From Bradyrhizobium centrolobii (GTDB lineage Bacteria; Pseudomonadota; Alphaproteobacteria; Rhizobiales; Xanthobacteraceae), in NCBI RefSeq assembly GCF_001641635.1, contig NZ_LUUB01000078.1, forward strand, positions 1 to 50,138: a stretch of DNA of 50,138 nucleotides, written 5' to 3'. The notes below the pieces were generated by a model. That model did not search any database, was not told the DNA's origin, and saw only the letters and a program-made list of their open reading frames with translations. Within the stretch, counting starts at the first letter, position 1, and each line of letters starts with the position of its first letter. This document shows, one piece after another, positions 42,305 to 50,138 of the stretch. Position numbers and translations under genes: made by a program.

Positions 42305-42418
42305 CCCCGCCATTCCAGGGCGCCGCGAAGCGGCGAACCCGGAATCCAGATGTTGTGGAGCGAGATTCCCCAATGCGCAATTGCGCATTGTGGTTCGCGC
42401 TGACGCGCGCGGAATGAC
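42305..42418. repeat. Degenerate copy of the ATTCCGGG-type repeat
   Basis: GCCATTCCAGGGCGCCGCGA and GCGAACCCGGAATCCAGA, then TTCGCGCTGACGCGCGCGG, TTGCGCAATTGCGCAATT-like palindrome and AATGACG. It matches the repeat at 40343 in part. Positioned between convergent genes. Confidence 0.55.
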
Positions 42419-42435
42419 GAGAACTGTTGTTAGAT

Positions 42436-43359
42436 CTACTTCTGCGACGCGGCCACCGGCGCCGCGCCGGTCGGCACCGATGCTTCCGCCGTCTTCGTTG
42501 ATCTGCCCGGATGCGGTTGCTCCGGTTCCTCGCCGAACCTGTCCTGCGTCTTCGGCGCAAGGTCGGCCATCGCCGGCGCCGAGACGTTGACGTTCGGAAG
42601 TACGTCGGCCACCAGCGCGGTCGTCACGAGGTTGGTGAGCTTCAGTTCGGACGCATCCAACTCATGCAAATCTTCCCATGGCGGCACGTTGAGCGCCAGC
42701 GAGAGCAAGTCTCCGGCGCCGCCCATGTCGAAGGTGTATTTGGCGAGCCGGCCGATGTCGCGCTCGACGATCATCAGGTCCTGCGCGCTGTAGCTCGCCG
42801 CCTTGGCGTCATCCGCGCGGTCGCCCATCCAGATCTGATGAACCCGGACATGCGCAGCCTCCGGCACATACCGCTTCTTGCCGGCCAGCAGCAGGAACAC
42901 GCACATGGATTCGCAATATGCTTCGGGCGCGACCGCCGGACGAGCCCCCTGCCCGCCGCGGTTCTGCATCGTGATCCCGACCGTGGTCAAAAGGCCGAGG
43001 TTGCGGAAGCGCCTGCCGAGCGTGATCGCGTCGTTGACGGAACCGCCGCTGGAGTCGAGCACGACCGTCGCGCCGCCAAGCTGGCGCCCGCGTACGAATT
43101 CCTCGAAATCCTTGGGCGTATCTGTGGTGATGATGCCGACCGCGCTGACCCAGCCGCGGCAGTTCGGCTCGCAGCCGATCCAGCTGAACTTCATCGGCAG
43201 CTTGCGCTCTTCGAGCGCAGCGCCGGCCTGTGCAGAAGAGGTGAAGGTCGCGGCCGCGCCCGTCAGCGCGACGCAACAGGCGGCGGTTCCCACCAGCAAC
43301 CAACCACGAAGGTCAAGCGACTTCAGGAGTCTCAAACTGGTTCCTTCCCCAAGCCCCAA
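42436..43359 (-). CDS. Exported ClpP-fold (crotonase-like) periplasmic protein
   Basis: 307 residues: an N-terminal hydrophobic segment (LRGWLLVGTAACCVALTGAA), then a ClpP/SppA-like core. It has GGATVVLDSSGGSVNDAI (SxGG loop), the nucleophile-like AYCESMCVFLLLAG and a His in AAHVRVHQIWMGD. The C-terminal 60 residues are proline and Ala-rich. The catalytic Ser and His positions fit a peptidase, but the acidic third residue is not clear. Probably acts in the periplasm on unknown proteins. Confidence 0.7.
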   Translation of the reverse strand: MGLGEGTSLRLLKSLDLRGWLLVGTAACCVALTGAAATFTSSAQAGAALEERKLPMKFSWIGCEPNCRGWVSAVGIITTDTPKDFEEFVRGRQLGGATVVLDSSGGSVNDAITLGRRFRNLGLLTTVGITMQNRGGQGARPAVAPEAYCESMCVFLLLAGKKRYVPEAAHVRVHQIWMGDRADDAKAASYSAQDLMIVERDIGRLAKYTFDMGGAGDLLSLALNVPPWEDLHELDASELKLTNLVTTALVADVLPNVNVSAPAMADLAPKTQDRFGEEPEQPHPGRSTKTAEASVPTGAAPVAASQK

Positions 43360-43585
43360 TGTTGCGCGAGTTATCCCCGCTTCGCGCCCGATGAGTCGAT
43401 CATACAGACGTATGTTCCTATCCCACGGGTGTCACAAAAATGGTATCCGGGGGAATACAGTCCGTCCATATGGACTTGCTGCACTGCTCCCTAAAAACAG
43501 GCAAAATATGGCGCGCGCGCAACAGACTGCTGTTCCGTGCGCAGGAACCGCGCAATTCAAGGTATAGGTTTGGACCAGAGCGCAC

Positions 43586-43924
43586 ATGAAGCATTCAGCA
43601 TCCGAGCTTGGTTCTACCATTGCTGCTTCGCTGCTGCGGCTGCCGCGCAGGTTTGGCCGCGCGCTGATCTGGCTCTATCGGCACACGCTGTCACCGCTCG
43701 TCGGTTACAATTGCCGGCACCTGCCGACCTGCTCGGTCTATGGCGACGAGGCGATCGAACGTTTCGGACTTTGGGCCGGCGGCTGGATGACGCTCGCGCG
43801 CCTGCTGCGCTGTCATCCCTTCGGCACCTCAGGCATCGATCGCGTGCCGCTGACAGCACCTGAAGGCGCGCGCTGGTACCTGCCGTGGCGCTACGGCCGC
43901 TGGCGCGGCGTCAACGCGTCCTAG
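43586..43924 (+). CDS. yidD: YidD membrane protein insertion factor
   Basis: 112 residues. The family's Cys-rich motif is visible: NCRHLPTCSVYGDEAIERFG then RLLRCHPFGTSGIDRVP. YidD helps insertion of inner-membrane proteins via YidC and is found at the membrane through an amphipathic N-terminal helix (GRALIWLYRHTLSPL). No clear ribosome site is seen; the start is the first ATG of the conserved region. Confidence 0.92.
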   Translation: MKHSASELGSTIAASLLRLPRRFGRALIWLYRHTLSPLVGYNCRHLPTCSVYGDEAIERFGLWAGGWMTLARLLRCHPFGTSGIDRVPLTAPEGARWYLPWRYGRWRGVNAS

Positions 43925-43959
43925 CCTGCTGCGGTGCTTTGCGCATCGCTGCCCTGACT

Positions 43960-43984
43960 GGAACCGGAACTTTCCGCTCGCGTT
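43960..43984 (+). promoter_or_regulatory. EcfG-type general stress promoter
   Basis: GGAAC (43960-43964), 16-bp spacer, CGTT (43981-43984), 30 bp before ATG 44015. Confidence 0.75.
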
Positions 43985-44014
43985 GTTTTGATACTCCCAC
44001 GGGAGGAAACAACA

Positions 44015-44227
44015 ATGCGCTGGAAAATCAGCCCTCATTTGCACTTCAACCTTGGTTCGCATCTTCGAATTAGTCCGCGGGGTCACGACTCCAGAACCAT
44101 CGATCTGCTCGCCATCATCGCACTCCTGGCTCTCGTCCTGGGCTCCGGCTGGTACCTGGCAACGAGCTTCGCCACACCGCCGAGCACGACGGCGTTCATC
44201 GTTCCAAGCCAGAGCGTGCACTGGTAG
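44015..44227 (+). CDS. Small membrane protein, likely stress-induced
   Basis: 70 residues from ATG 44015 (GGGAGGAAACAAC upstream). The N-terminal 28 residues are polar and basic (MRWKISPHLHFNLGSHLR), then one helix (LLAIIALLALVLGSGWYLAT) and a short Thr/Ser tail outside. It has an EcfG-type promoter. No family is recognised. Its stop codon TAG (44225-44227) is directly abutted by the stop of the convergent gene (44228-44230). Confidence 0.7.
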   Translation: MRWKISPHLHFNLGSHLRISPRGHDSRTIDLLAIIALLALVLGSGWYLATSFATPPSTTAFIVPSQSVHW

Positions 44228-45442
44228 TCAGCGGAACCAGAAGAAGCGGCCGGGTGGCGGCGGGATCGGCTCAGGTGGACGCAGCCGCTTCGGCCGCGGC
44301 GGCCTCGGCGGCGGCTCCGCCGATGAGGTGGCCTCCGCCGCCGGAACGGTCTCGCCTCCCGGCACCTTCACCGACAACAGCAAGTTCGATTCATTCGTGC
44401 GCCAGCGATAGCCGATGCCGAAATCGATCGGCTGGGCGCGCGTGAACAATTCGGCGTAGCGCTCCTGGTAGCGGCCCGGGAATTCATCGATCGGCCCGAG
44501 ATAGCGGCCGAACGGGAAGAACCGCCATTGCCGAGCATTGTAGTGCGCAAGCGGGATTCCGGAATCGTCCTGGATGATCGTCGCGCTGTTGGCGAGCAGC
44601 CAGTCGCGGACAGTCGTGAAGTCGCCCTTGTGCAGAAGATAGGACGCGCTCTTGAGCAGGCTGTTGCCGGGCCCGAGCGTCTCGCAGAATTTCAGGAAGC
44701 CCGTGGCGCGCGCGCTGGGATTGGAGAGATCGGTCGAGAAATAATACAGCGTGCGCACCTCGCCGTCGCTGCCAACGAAGGTGATGCGGACGCCGCGGGT
44801 GGCGTTCGGTCCCGGATTGTCGTTGCCCGTGTGCATCCCGCCCTTGTTGTCGAGCGCGACCATTTCGACGTCGCGGATGGTCTTGCCGGAGCGCGCAAGG
44901 AACACATAGAGGATCGGCAAGGTGCCATGGACCTGGTTGGCGTGCAGGTCGACTTTCATGTGCTTGGTGATGAAGAAGGAGAAGCTCAGGATCGAGCCGA
45001 GCGAGCGCTCGACATTGTAGAGCGCGGCACCGACCGCGCCGCGCGGCGCCCTGGTCAAATCGGGCACCGCGCCGACCGGCTCGAGCGCGCCGAGCACGTA
45101 GGTGCTGGCCTTGGAATAGAAGGCGTCGGCGTAGAGGAAGTCCGGGCCGCTGAACATGTAGAACATGGTCGGCCTGGGTGCGGCGAGATTGACGTCGGCC
45201 CAATTGCGGATCCGCGACAATTGCCGCTGCTCGAGCTGGGCGAAGGCGCTATCGAAGAATTTTGCGTGGTGCTGCCAGTTGGGCTCCCTGGTCAACGGCA
45301 CCAGGGGCGAGTCCGCCGAAGGCTGCATGCCGGCGAGGAAGCGCGCGGCGTCGTCAAAAGTCACCTCGGCGGCGCGCGCGGAGGGTGCGACCGCAAACAG
45401 CAAGGCAAGAGCGACGGCTGCAATTCTCATAGGTCGAAACAT
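44228..45442 (-). CDS. Exported hypothetical protein, coupled to the APC permease
   Basis: 404 residues from ATG 45442, two bases after the permease stop (TAG-AC-ATG). A signal peptide (MRIAAVALALLFAVAPSARA; ATG 45430 is an alternative) is followed by a large soluble domain with FSFFITKHMKVDLHANQVHG, ITFVGSDGEVRTLYYFSTDL and DFGIGYRWRTNESNLLLSVK. The end is a Pro-rich tail (PPPRPPRPKRLRPPEPIPPP). No known enzyme is seen. Coupling with the permease suggests a periplasmic partner of amino-acid transport. Confidence 0.65.
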   Translation of the reverse strand: MFRPMRIAAVALALLFAVAPSARAAEVTFDDAARFLAGMQPSADSPLVPLTREPNWQHHAKFFDSAFAQLEQRQLSRIRNWADVNLAAPRPTMFYMFSGPDFLYADAFYSKASTYVLGALEPVGAVPDLTRAPRGAVGAALYNVERSLGSILSFSFFITKHMKVDLHANQVHGTLPILYVFLARSGKTIRDVEMVALDNKGGMHTGNDNPGPNATRGVRITFVGSDGEVRTLYYFSTDLSNPSARATGFLKFCETLGPGNSLLKSASYLLHKGDFTTVRDWLLANSATIIQDDSGIPLAHYNARQWRFFPFGRYLGPIDEFPGRYQERYAELFTRAQPIDFGIGYRWRTNESNLLLSVKVPGGETVPAAEATSSAEPPPRPPRPKRLRPPEPIPPPPGRFFWFR

Positions 45443-45444
45443 GT

Positions 45445-46812
45445 CTATTCGCGATGTGACGAAGTGGCAGCGGCGACCGGCCGCCTGCGGAAAACGGCAT
45501 AAATCAACAGGCCTGCGAGCATGACGAGCATCCCCGAGAGCGACTGCACCGGCCGCTCCATCAGCAGGTAGTACATCATGAACGCGGTCACGAGTAGGAA
45601 AACCAACGGCGTGAACGGGTATCCCCAGGCGCGATAGGGGCGCGGCAGATCGGGATCGGTGATACGCAGCTTGATAACGCCCAGCACGGTGAAGAACGAG
45701 CAGAACAGCAACGCGAACTGGATGAAGTCGAGCACCGCCTCGAAGCTGTGCGTGAACAGGAGGAGGTTGGCGACCGCGAGCTGAAACAGGATCGCATAGG
45801 CCGGCGCGCCGCTTACCGACCGGCGCGAGAAGACGCGCAAGGCCGGGATGTCCTCGCCCATCGTCATCATGACGCGCGGGCCGATCCACATCATCGCGCT
45901 GATCGAGGAAACCAGGCCGACACAGATCATCGCGCCGACGATCCGGCCGCCGATGCCGCCGAAGATGGCGCTGCCGGCGACGCTCGCGACGTCGAGCTGG
46001 CCGGCGAGCGCATCGATCGGCGTGGAATAGAGGAACACCGCATTGAGCCCAACGTACAAGACGAGTACGATCAGCGTACCCGCGAGCAGCGCGCGCGGCA
46101 GGCTCTGCTGCGGCGTGCGCATCTCGCCGATGATGTAGGTCGCGGCATTCCAGCCCGAGAACGAGTACATCACGAAGACCAGTCCGATCGCGAAGGGCGC
46201 GCTGACGATATGCGCAAGGTCGCCCGCTTGCGGCGTGAAGGCGACCGGCTGCCTTGTGCCGATGACAAAGCCGGCGACCAGGAACGCGATGATCAGCACG
46301 ACCTTCAGGATGGTCGAGATCAGCTGAAAGGTCGAAGAATGCCTGACGCCGGTCAGCTGCACCATCGAGACCAGCCACACCACGCCGATGGCGAGCGGGA
46401 TCGGCGGCAGATCGGGGAAGACCGATTTGGCATACTCGCCGAAGGCCATCGCAGCGAGCGCGACCGGCGCTGCAAACCCGACCGTCGCCGAGACCCAGCC
46501 GGCGAGAAAGCCGAACGCCGGATGATAGGCGCGGCCGAGGAAATTGTACTCGCCGCTCGAGCGCGGAAACATCGCCCCGAGCTCGCTGTAGGAGAAGACG
46601 CCGCACAACGCGACGATGCCGCCGACGGTCCACAACAGCAGGATCGAAAAGCCGGACGGGATGTCTTTGACCTGGAAGCCGAGGCTCGTGAAGACGCCGA
46701 CCCCGACCATGTCGGCAACCACGATGGCGGTCGCAACCAGAACGGAGACCCCCGACCCGCTTCCGGTCAGCCGGCCAGTCCAGGGCGCAGTTCCCGCATC
46801 TGATGCCGTCAT
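45445..46812 (-). CDS. APC-family amino acid permease
   Basis: 455 residues with about twelve membrane helices. The helix 1 motif VADMVGVGVFTSLGFQVKD (VGxGVF) and LLWTVGGIVALCGVFSYSEL (helix 2), then SGEYNFLGRAYHPAFGFLAG, are typical of APC exchangers. The C-terminal region ends near SSHRE. It moves amino acids or related organic cations; the substrate is unknown. The downstream gene is coupled. One weak TTAA-N7-TAAA box lies upstream. Confidence 0.88.
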   Translation of the reverse strand: MTASDAGTAPWTGRLTGSGSGVSVLVATAIVVADMVGVGVFTSLGFQVKDIPSGFSILLLWTVGGIVALCGVFSYSELGAMFPRSSGEYNFLGRAYHPAFGFLAGWVSATVGFAAPVALAAMAFGEYAKSVFPDLPPIPLAIGVVWLVSMVQLTGVRHSSTFQLISTILKVVLIIAFLVAGFVIGTRQPVAFTPQAGDLAHIVSAPFAIGLVFVMYSFSGWNAATYIIGEMRTPQQSLPRALLAGTLIVLVLYVGLNAVFLYSTPIDALAGQLDVASVAGSAIFGGIGGRIVGAMICVGLVSSISAMMWIGPRVMMTMGEDIPALRVFSRRSVSGAPAYAILFQLAVANLLLFTHSFEAVLDFIQFALLFCSFFTVLGVIKLRITDPDLPRPYRAWGYPFTPLVFLLVTAFMMYYLLMERPVQSLSGMLVMLAGLLIYAVFRRRPVAAATSSHRE

Positions 46813-47144
46813 CGGGGTCCTTAACCTCAGGCGTCGCGCCTCACGGGGAGCATCATGCAGTTTGTCCAGTCAATTCAAGCAGGGTTAACAAGGGCTAAAT
46901 GAGGCGGCGGAATGAGGTATCTTATCACCTCTTGCGCCCGTTTTGGGCCGATAACCTGCCCAGGCCCGTGAAATCCGCAGTCCCCTCCCACAATCGCGAC
47001 ACGATTGCGTGGTCCCTTTGAGCCTTCCGGATGTGGGGAAGTTTCTCCGGACACTTAACGTCGCCTAAACGCCAGTCGGCTCAGTTAGCCTAAAGATTGC
47101 CGCTGGATCGGGGTCATGGGTGGATGGTCGGGGCCGTTCCGAAA
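46813..47144. other. Divergent intergenic region
   Basis: No gene is seen. TTAA-CAAGGGC-TAAA near 46885 is one base off a CtrA box and points to the permease. A CGATTGCG palindrome (CGCGACACGATTGCG) and a CTTCCGG...CCGG arm are present but not interpretable. Confidence 0.35.
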
Positions 47145-48443
47145 ATGAGAGCTGAGACGCGTACGCACCGGACGATGTCCGGTGCGTGCGCTCGCGCGCT
47201 CCGGATCGGCCTGATCTCAGCCTTGGTGCCATTTTCGCAGACGCTGGTTCAATGCGGCCGGGCGCCCAACCCGACAGCGCTCGCGGCGAACTCGCAGGCC
47301 AATACCCAAGTCGTCGCGAAGACCAATCCGCAGGTAGCAAGCGGCGACACGTTCGAGGATCGCTTCCCTGCCCCGCAGTTCAGGGATCGCTTCCCGTCTG
47401 CAAGCGAGAGCCTGCTGCAACGGCAGGTGTCGGACTTCTCGCCCAAGCGCGCCGTGCAACAGCAACCGGAGCAGGCGCCCTACAAGGTGGCCTCGATCGA
47501 GCCGCAGATTCCCTACCAACGTCCGCAGCGCGAGGACCTGACGACGCTCGTCAGCATGAAATCATCGGCCTTCCCCTATTTCGGCAACAACCCGGCGTCC
47601 GACACGCCCTTCCTCAACATCGCCAAGGGCGACCGCCGCGGCCATCGCAGCTATTCGGGACGCGTCTACTGGCAGGACGAGACCTACAGCGACAGCCGTG
47701 TGCTAGTGCACGTCCCCGAACATTTCGACGTGCACAAGCCGGGCGTGATCGTCGTGTTCTTCCACGGCAATGGCGCGACGCTGGAACGCGACGTGCGCGA
47801 CCGTCAGCTGGTGCCACAGCAGGTCACCGATTCCGGCGCCAACGCCGTGCTCCTCGCACCGCAGATGGCCGTCGATGCGGCCGACTCCAGCGCCGGCAAG
47901 TTCTGGCAGCCCGGCGGCCTCAAACGTTTCATGGCGGAATCGGCCGATCACCTCGCCCGCCTCACCGGCGATCCCAACAGCGCACGCGCCTTCGCCAACA
48001 TGCCGATTGTCATCGTCGGCTACAGCGGCGGCTTCCTGCCGACCGCCTGGGGCCTTGAGGTCGGCGGCATCAGCGACCGCGTTCGCGGCGTCGTGTTGCT
48101 CGACGCCGTCTATGGCGAGCTCGACAAGTTCGCCTCCTGGATCGAGAGCCATCGCTCCGGCTTCTTCGTCAGCTCCTACACCCACTATACCGCCCGGCGC
48201 AACCGCGAGCTGATGAGCATGCTGCGCCAGAAGGGCATCAGCGTCTCCGAGGACATGGATGGACCGTTGCATCCGGGCAGCGTGATGTTCGTCGAAACCG
48301 GCGACGGCATCACCCACCGCGATTATGTGACCCGCGCGTGGACGCGGAATCCGCTCAAGGACGTGCTGGTGAAGATGTCGGCAACACCGTCACTGGCACT
48401 GACGCGTGTTGCGGCCACCAGTTCCTCCGCGTCCAGCCGCTAG
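47145..48443 (+). CDS. Exported alpha/beta-hydrolase
   Basis: 432 residues from ATG 47145. A hydrophobic N-terminal segment (ALRIGLISALVPFSQTLVQC) could be a lipoprotein signal with Cys after LVQ. A disordered region follows (VASGDTFEDRFPAPQFRDRF), then the hydrolase: VIVVFFHGNGATLERDV (HG oxyanion), the Ser nucleophile in IVIVGYSGGFLPTAWGL and a C-terminal His in THRDYVTRAW. The fold fits esterase or lipase. Envelope-associated, with unknown substrate. Confidence 0.75.
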   Translation: MRAETRTHRTMSGACARALRIGLISALVPFSQTLVQCGRAPNPTALAANSQANTQVVAKTNPQVASGDTFEDRFPAPQFRDRFPSASESLLQRQVSDFSPKRAVQQQPEQAPYKVASIEPQIPYQRPQREDLTTLVSMKSSAFPYFGNNPASDTPFLNIAKGDRRGHRSYSGRVYWQDETYSDSRVLVHVPEHFDVHKPGVIVVFFHGNGATLERDVRDRQLVPQQVTDSGANAVLLAPQMAVDAADSSAGKFWQPGGLKRFMAESADHLARLTGDPNSARAFANMPIVIVGYSGGFLPTAWGLEVGGISDRVRGVVLLDAVYGELDKFASWIESHRSGFFVSSYTHYTARRNRELMSMLRQKGISVSEDMDGPLHPGSVMFVETGDGITHRDYVTRAWTRNPLKDVLVKMSATPSLALTRVAATSSSASSR

Positions 48444-48611
48444 ACTTGATTGCGCGAGCCGGTATTTGGCCGCTCTGCCTGCAATTCCCTCACGCGTTGA
48501 TGAAAATGTGATGTTAATGATCGAGCTCCCCGGGGAGTCACCGGATTGTTTCCGCCTGCGGCAGCCATAATTTGCCGGCCGCGTTGAAATTGGAATTTCG
48601 CGGGACCGAAG

Positions 48612-48938
48612 GTGCGTCAGGGGTTGTACAAGGTCGACTTCCACACGGTTCGCGGCACCGGCTGTGGTGTGGTCTATGTCATCGACGGAAAGATACGGGG
48701 CGGCAATTCCGCCTTCGCCTTCATCGGCACCTATACGGGTGAAGGCGAGAGCATCAAGGTCAAGATCTCGACCGAGCGCTACAACGACGACCCCTCTTTC
48801 AGGCCGCTGTTCGGGACCGACAGGATCACACTGACGCTCACCGGACGGGAAGAAGGTAGCATGGCCGAATTCGAAGGCAGCGCGCTGCAATTGCCGGGCG
48901 TTGCCTTCCGGGCGATGCTAAGCCGGATCAGCGACTGA
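48612..48938 (+). CDS. GrlR-like small regulatory protein
   Basis: 108 residues from GTG 48612 (GGGACCGAAG before it). The sequence matches the GrlR fold with GLYKVDFHTVRGTGCGVVYV and GNSAFAFIGTYTGEG, then ISTERYNDDPSFRPLFG. GrlR is a repressor of GrlA in the type III secretion system of enteropathogens, but related domains occur singly in rhizobia. No secretion genes lie nearby here, so a direct role is unclear. Confidence 0.7.
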   Translation: MRQGLYKVDFHTVRGTGCGVVYVIDGKIRGGNSAFAFIGTYTGEGESIKVKISTERYNDDPSFRPLFGTDRITLTLTGREEGSMAEFEGSALQLPGVAFRAMLSRISD

Positions 48939-48987
48939 GCGCGACGCTCGCGGCGCTCAGTTCCTCCGGCTCTTCCTCAGGTCTTCT

Positions 48988-49374
48988 TCAGGTCTTGGGC
49001 AGCTTCGGAATGCTCTCGGCAAAACCGTTGAAGCAGGCCAGCCGTTCGTCCTCCTCCTTGAGGAAGCGGCAATCAGCCACGCCCTTGGCCTTCGGCGGCT
49101 TCGGCTTCGGCGCCGGGGGGATCACCGCATCGTAGCAGTTGAGGCGGTCCTTGGTGGCGTCGTCGATGTCGAGGCAGGCCTGGAGCCGCACCGCAATCGA
49201 TTGCGGCTTGCCCTTCGGCGCCGCCGCCGCGGTGGTCGCCGCCGGCTTGGTCCCCTTGGACTGGACCTGTACCAGCGGCTTGTCCCCGACCATCGGTGGC
49301 TTGTCGGTTTGCGCAAACGCGGAGGCTGAATAGAGCACCGCGGCAACCGCCAAAATCATCCTCATCTCAGTCAT
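48988..49374 (-). CDS. Small exported protein with two Cys motifs
   Basis: 128 residues: a signal peptide (ILAVAAVLYSASAFA), an Ala/Pro/Lys-rich spacer and two copies of a C-x-R-L-x-C-(Y/F) motif: QACLDIDDATKDRLNCYDAV and DCRFLKEEDERLACFNGF. Start codon is ATG 49374; ATG 49365 is possible. The pairs likely form disulfides in the periplasm. No family is named. The MFS gene lies 82 nt to the right on the same strand, upstream of this gene. Confidence 0.7.
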   Translation of the reverse strand: MTEMRMILAVAAVLYSASAFAQTDKPPMVGDKPLVQVQSKGTKPAATTAAAAPKGKPQSIAVRLQACLDIDDATKDRLNCYDAVIPPAPKPKPPKAKGVADCRFLKEEDERLACFNGFAESIPKLPKT

Positions 49375-49456
49375 CTCTCTTTGGTCCCCATGCCTCGCCT
49401 TCTAACGCCCTCCCGCGCGGTTTGCCAAGCGCCTTGCGCACACGGAAGCGCAAGGG

Positions 49457-50138
49457 CTAGGCCGGCGCGGCGGCAGCCGGCCGCGGCCGGGTCAGCACCA
49501 CCAGGATCAGGGCCAGGACCACGAAGCCGACCGCCACGAAACCTAGCGTGCGCAGGAGCCCGCGGGCAAACAGGAGTCCGCCGACGGCTGAGCCGACGGC
49601 CTGGCCGATATAGAGGACCGAGGTGTTGAGCGCGACGGTCGCCGACGCAAGCGTCGGCGCCGCCGCAACCAGCCGCACCTGCTGCATCGAATTGGTCGAT
49701 GCAAAGCCCAGTCCCCAGATCGCCACGGCTGTGGCCATCATCACATAGGTGCCGGCGCTCAGCGCCCATCCCGTGATGCCCGCGAGCAGCAGGCACGTGA
49801 ACAACAGCGAGGTGCGATAAGGCCCCCAGGTGTCGACGATCCGGGTGGCCGTGGCGACGCCGAGGAAACCAAAGACGCCATAGAGCGCGAAGACCAGGCC
49901 GATCGCATCCGGGCTTGCCTCGGTCAGCTTCTTGAGCAGCGGCCCCATGAAGGTGAACACCACGAACTGCCCGGACATCTGCAGCATCGTGATCGCAAGC
50001 AGCAGCACGATCGTCCGGCTGCGGCCGACCGCGCTCCAGGTCTTCAGGTCAACCGGCGTGCCCTTCAAGCCGGCCGGCAGCCGCAGCAACAACAGCAGGA
50101 AGCTGACGCAGCCGAGCGCGCCGATCTCGCCATAGGCT
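49457..50138 (-). CDS. MFS transporter, N-terminal part missing at the window edge
   Basis: The frame is open to base 50138, so the first half of the protein lies outside. The visible 226 residues are about six to seven helices, starting AYGEIGALGCVSFLLLLLRL. The second half of a 12-helix MFS (DHA1, AraJ/YdhP-like) is recognised from FVVFTFMGPLLKKLTEAS, IGLVFALYGVFGFLGVATAT and the GQAVGSAVGGLLFARGLLRT block. It probably exports sugars or drugs. The exported Cys-motif gene lies downstream. Confidence 0.88.
   Translation of the reverse strand, partial: AYGEIGALGCVSFLLLLLRLPAGLKGTPVDLKTWSAVGRSRTIVLLLAITMLQMSGQFVVFTFMGPLLKKLTEASPDAIGLVFALYGVFGFLGVATATRIVDTWGPYRTSLLFTCLLLAGITGWALSAGTYVMMATAVAIWGLGFASTNSMQQVRLVAAAPTLASATVALNTSVLYIGQAVGSAVGGLLFARGLLRTLGFVAVGFVVLALILVVLTRPRPAAAAPA

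Noticed and set aside
44228..46633. Longer reading of the exported protein (801 codons)
   Set aside because: The N-terminal half is the permease gene in another frame; the true start is ATG 45442 at a signal peptide.

Overview
The window looks like the chromosome of a Bradyrhizobium-type alphaproteobacterium. The strongest marker is at 10.88 kb: a 14-codon GTG-started ORF behind a 17-nt Shine-Dalgarno stretch, the hallmark of rreB, described from Bradyrhizobiaceae. Uniformly high GC, GGAAC-N16/17-CGTT (EcfG-type) promoters, a TTAA-N7-TTAA (CtrA-type) box, DUF2336, folE-hisI beside an IscU-like gene, and many dispersed palindromic repeats at gene ends agree. No replicon name can be read from the sequence.

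Left part (1-10.7 kb) is accessory DNA stacked on tRNA-Gly(TCC). An IS5-family element sits at 3-839. A copy of the tRNA 3' end lies at 860-873, a slightly altered copy at 5231-5244, and the tRNA itself at 10660-10733. This divides the region into two tandem units. Each left end carries a similar remnant at the same distance (about 71 nt) from the tRNA copy, readable as the C-terminal tail of a lost integrase. Unit A carries a MacA/MacB-type exporter operon and a small secreted protein. Unit B carries a class III cyclase/ATPase whose normal C-terminus is replaced by a copy of a neighbouring small gene, plus a two-domain sulfurtransferase and a Tat-exported cupin-like protein. No intact integrase is present, so both units look like immobilised or trans-mobilised islands.

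The core begins right of the tRNA: rreB with promoter and terminator, small ORFs, a YCII protein, a TMEM175-like channel, a UvrD-type helicase, a luciferase-like flavin oxidoreductase, a GIY-YIG protein, tRNA-Tyr, a 23S rRNA 2'-O-methyltransferase, secreted Gly/Tyr-rich proteins, tRNA-Thr, a large polytopic membrane protein and a cytochrome c/PQQ propeller dehydrogenase. At 24-25.2 kb are a hydrolase whose Tat signal is out of frame and a methyltransferase relic with its two halves on opposite strands.

25-35 kb holds a chemoreceptor, a run of small proteins (two behind EcfG-type promoters), an Omp25/31-type barrel, a lipoprotein, a TPR protein, a serine hydrolase and an S10 carboxypeptidase. 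35.5-40.3 kb holds NAD kinase and a likely signalling/motility group: a CheY-like receiver, an Hpt protein, a DUF2336 protein and a lytic transglycosylase with a CtrA-type box upstream. 40.4-43.9 kb is a housekeeping block: hisI, folE, an atypical IscU-like scaffold, a periplasmic ClpP-fold protein and yidD. The right end has an EcfG-type promoter with a small membrane protein, an APC permease coupled to an exported protein, an exported alpha/beta hydrolase, a GrlR-like protein, a small Cys-motif exported protein and an MFS transporter cut by the window edge.

No CRISPR array, prophage or complete conjugation system is visible. The best leads are the tandem tRNA-Gly units, the cyclase fusion and the EcfG/CtrA-linked small genes.
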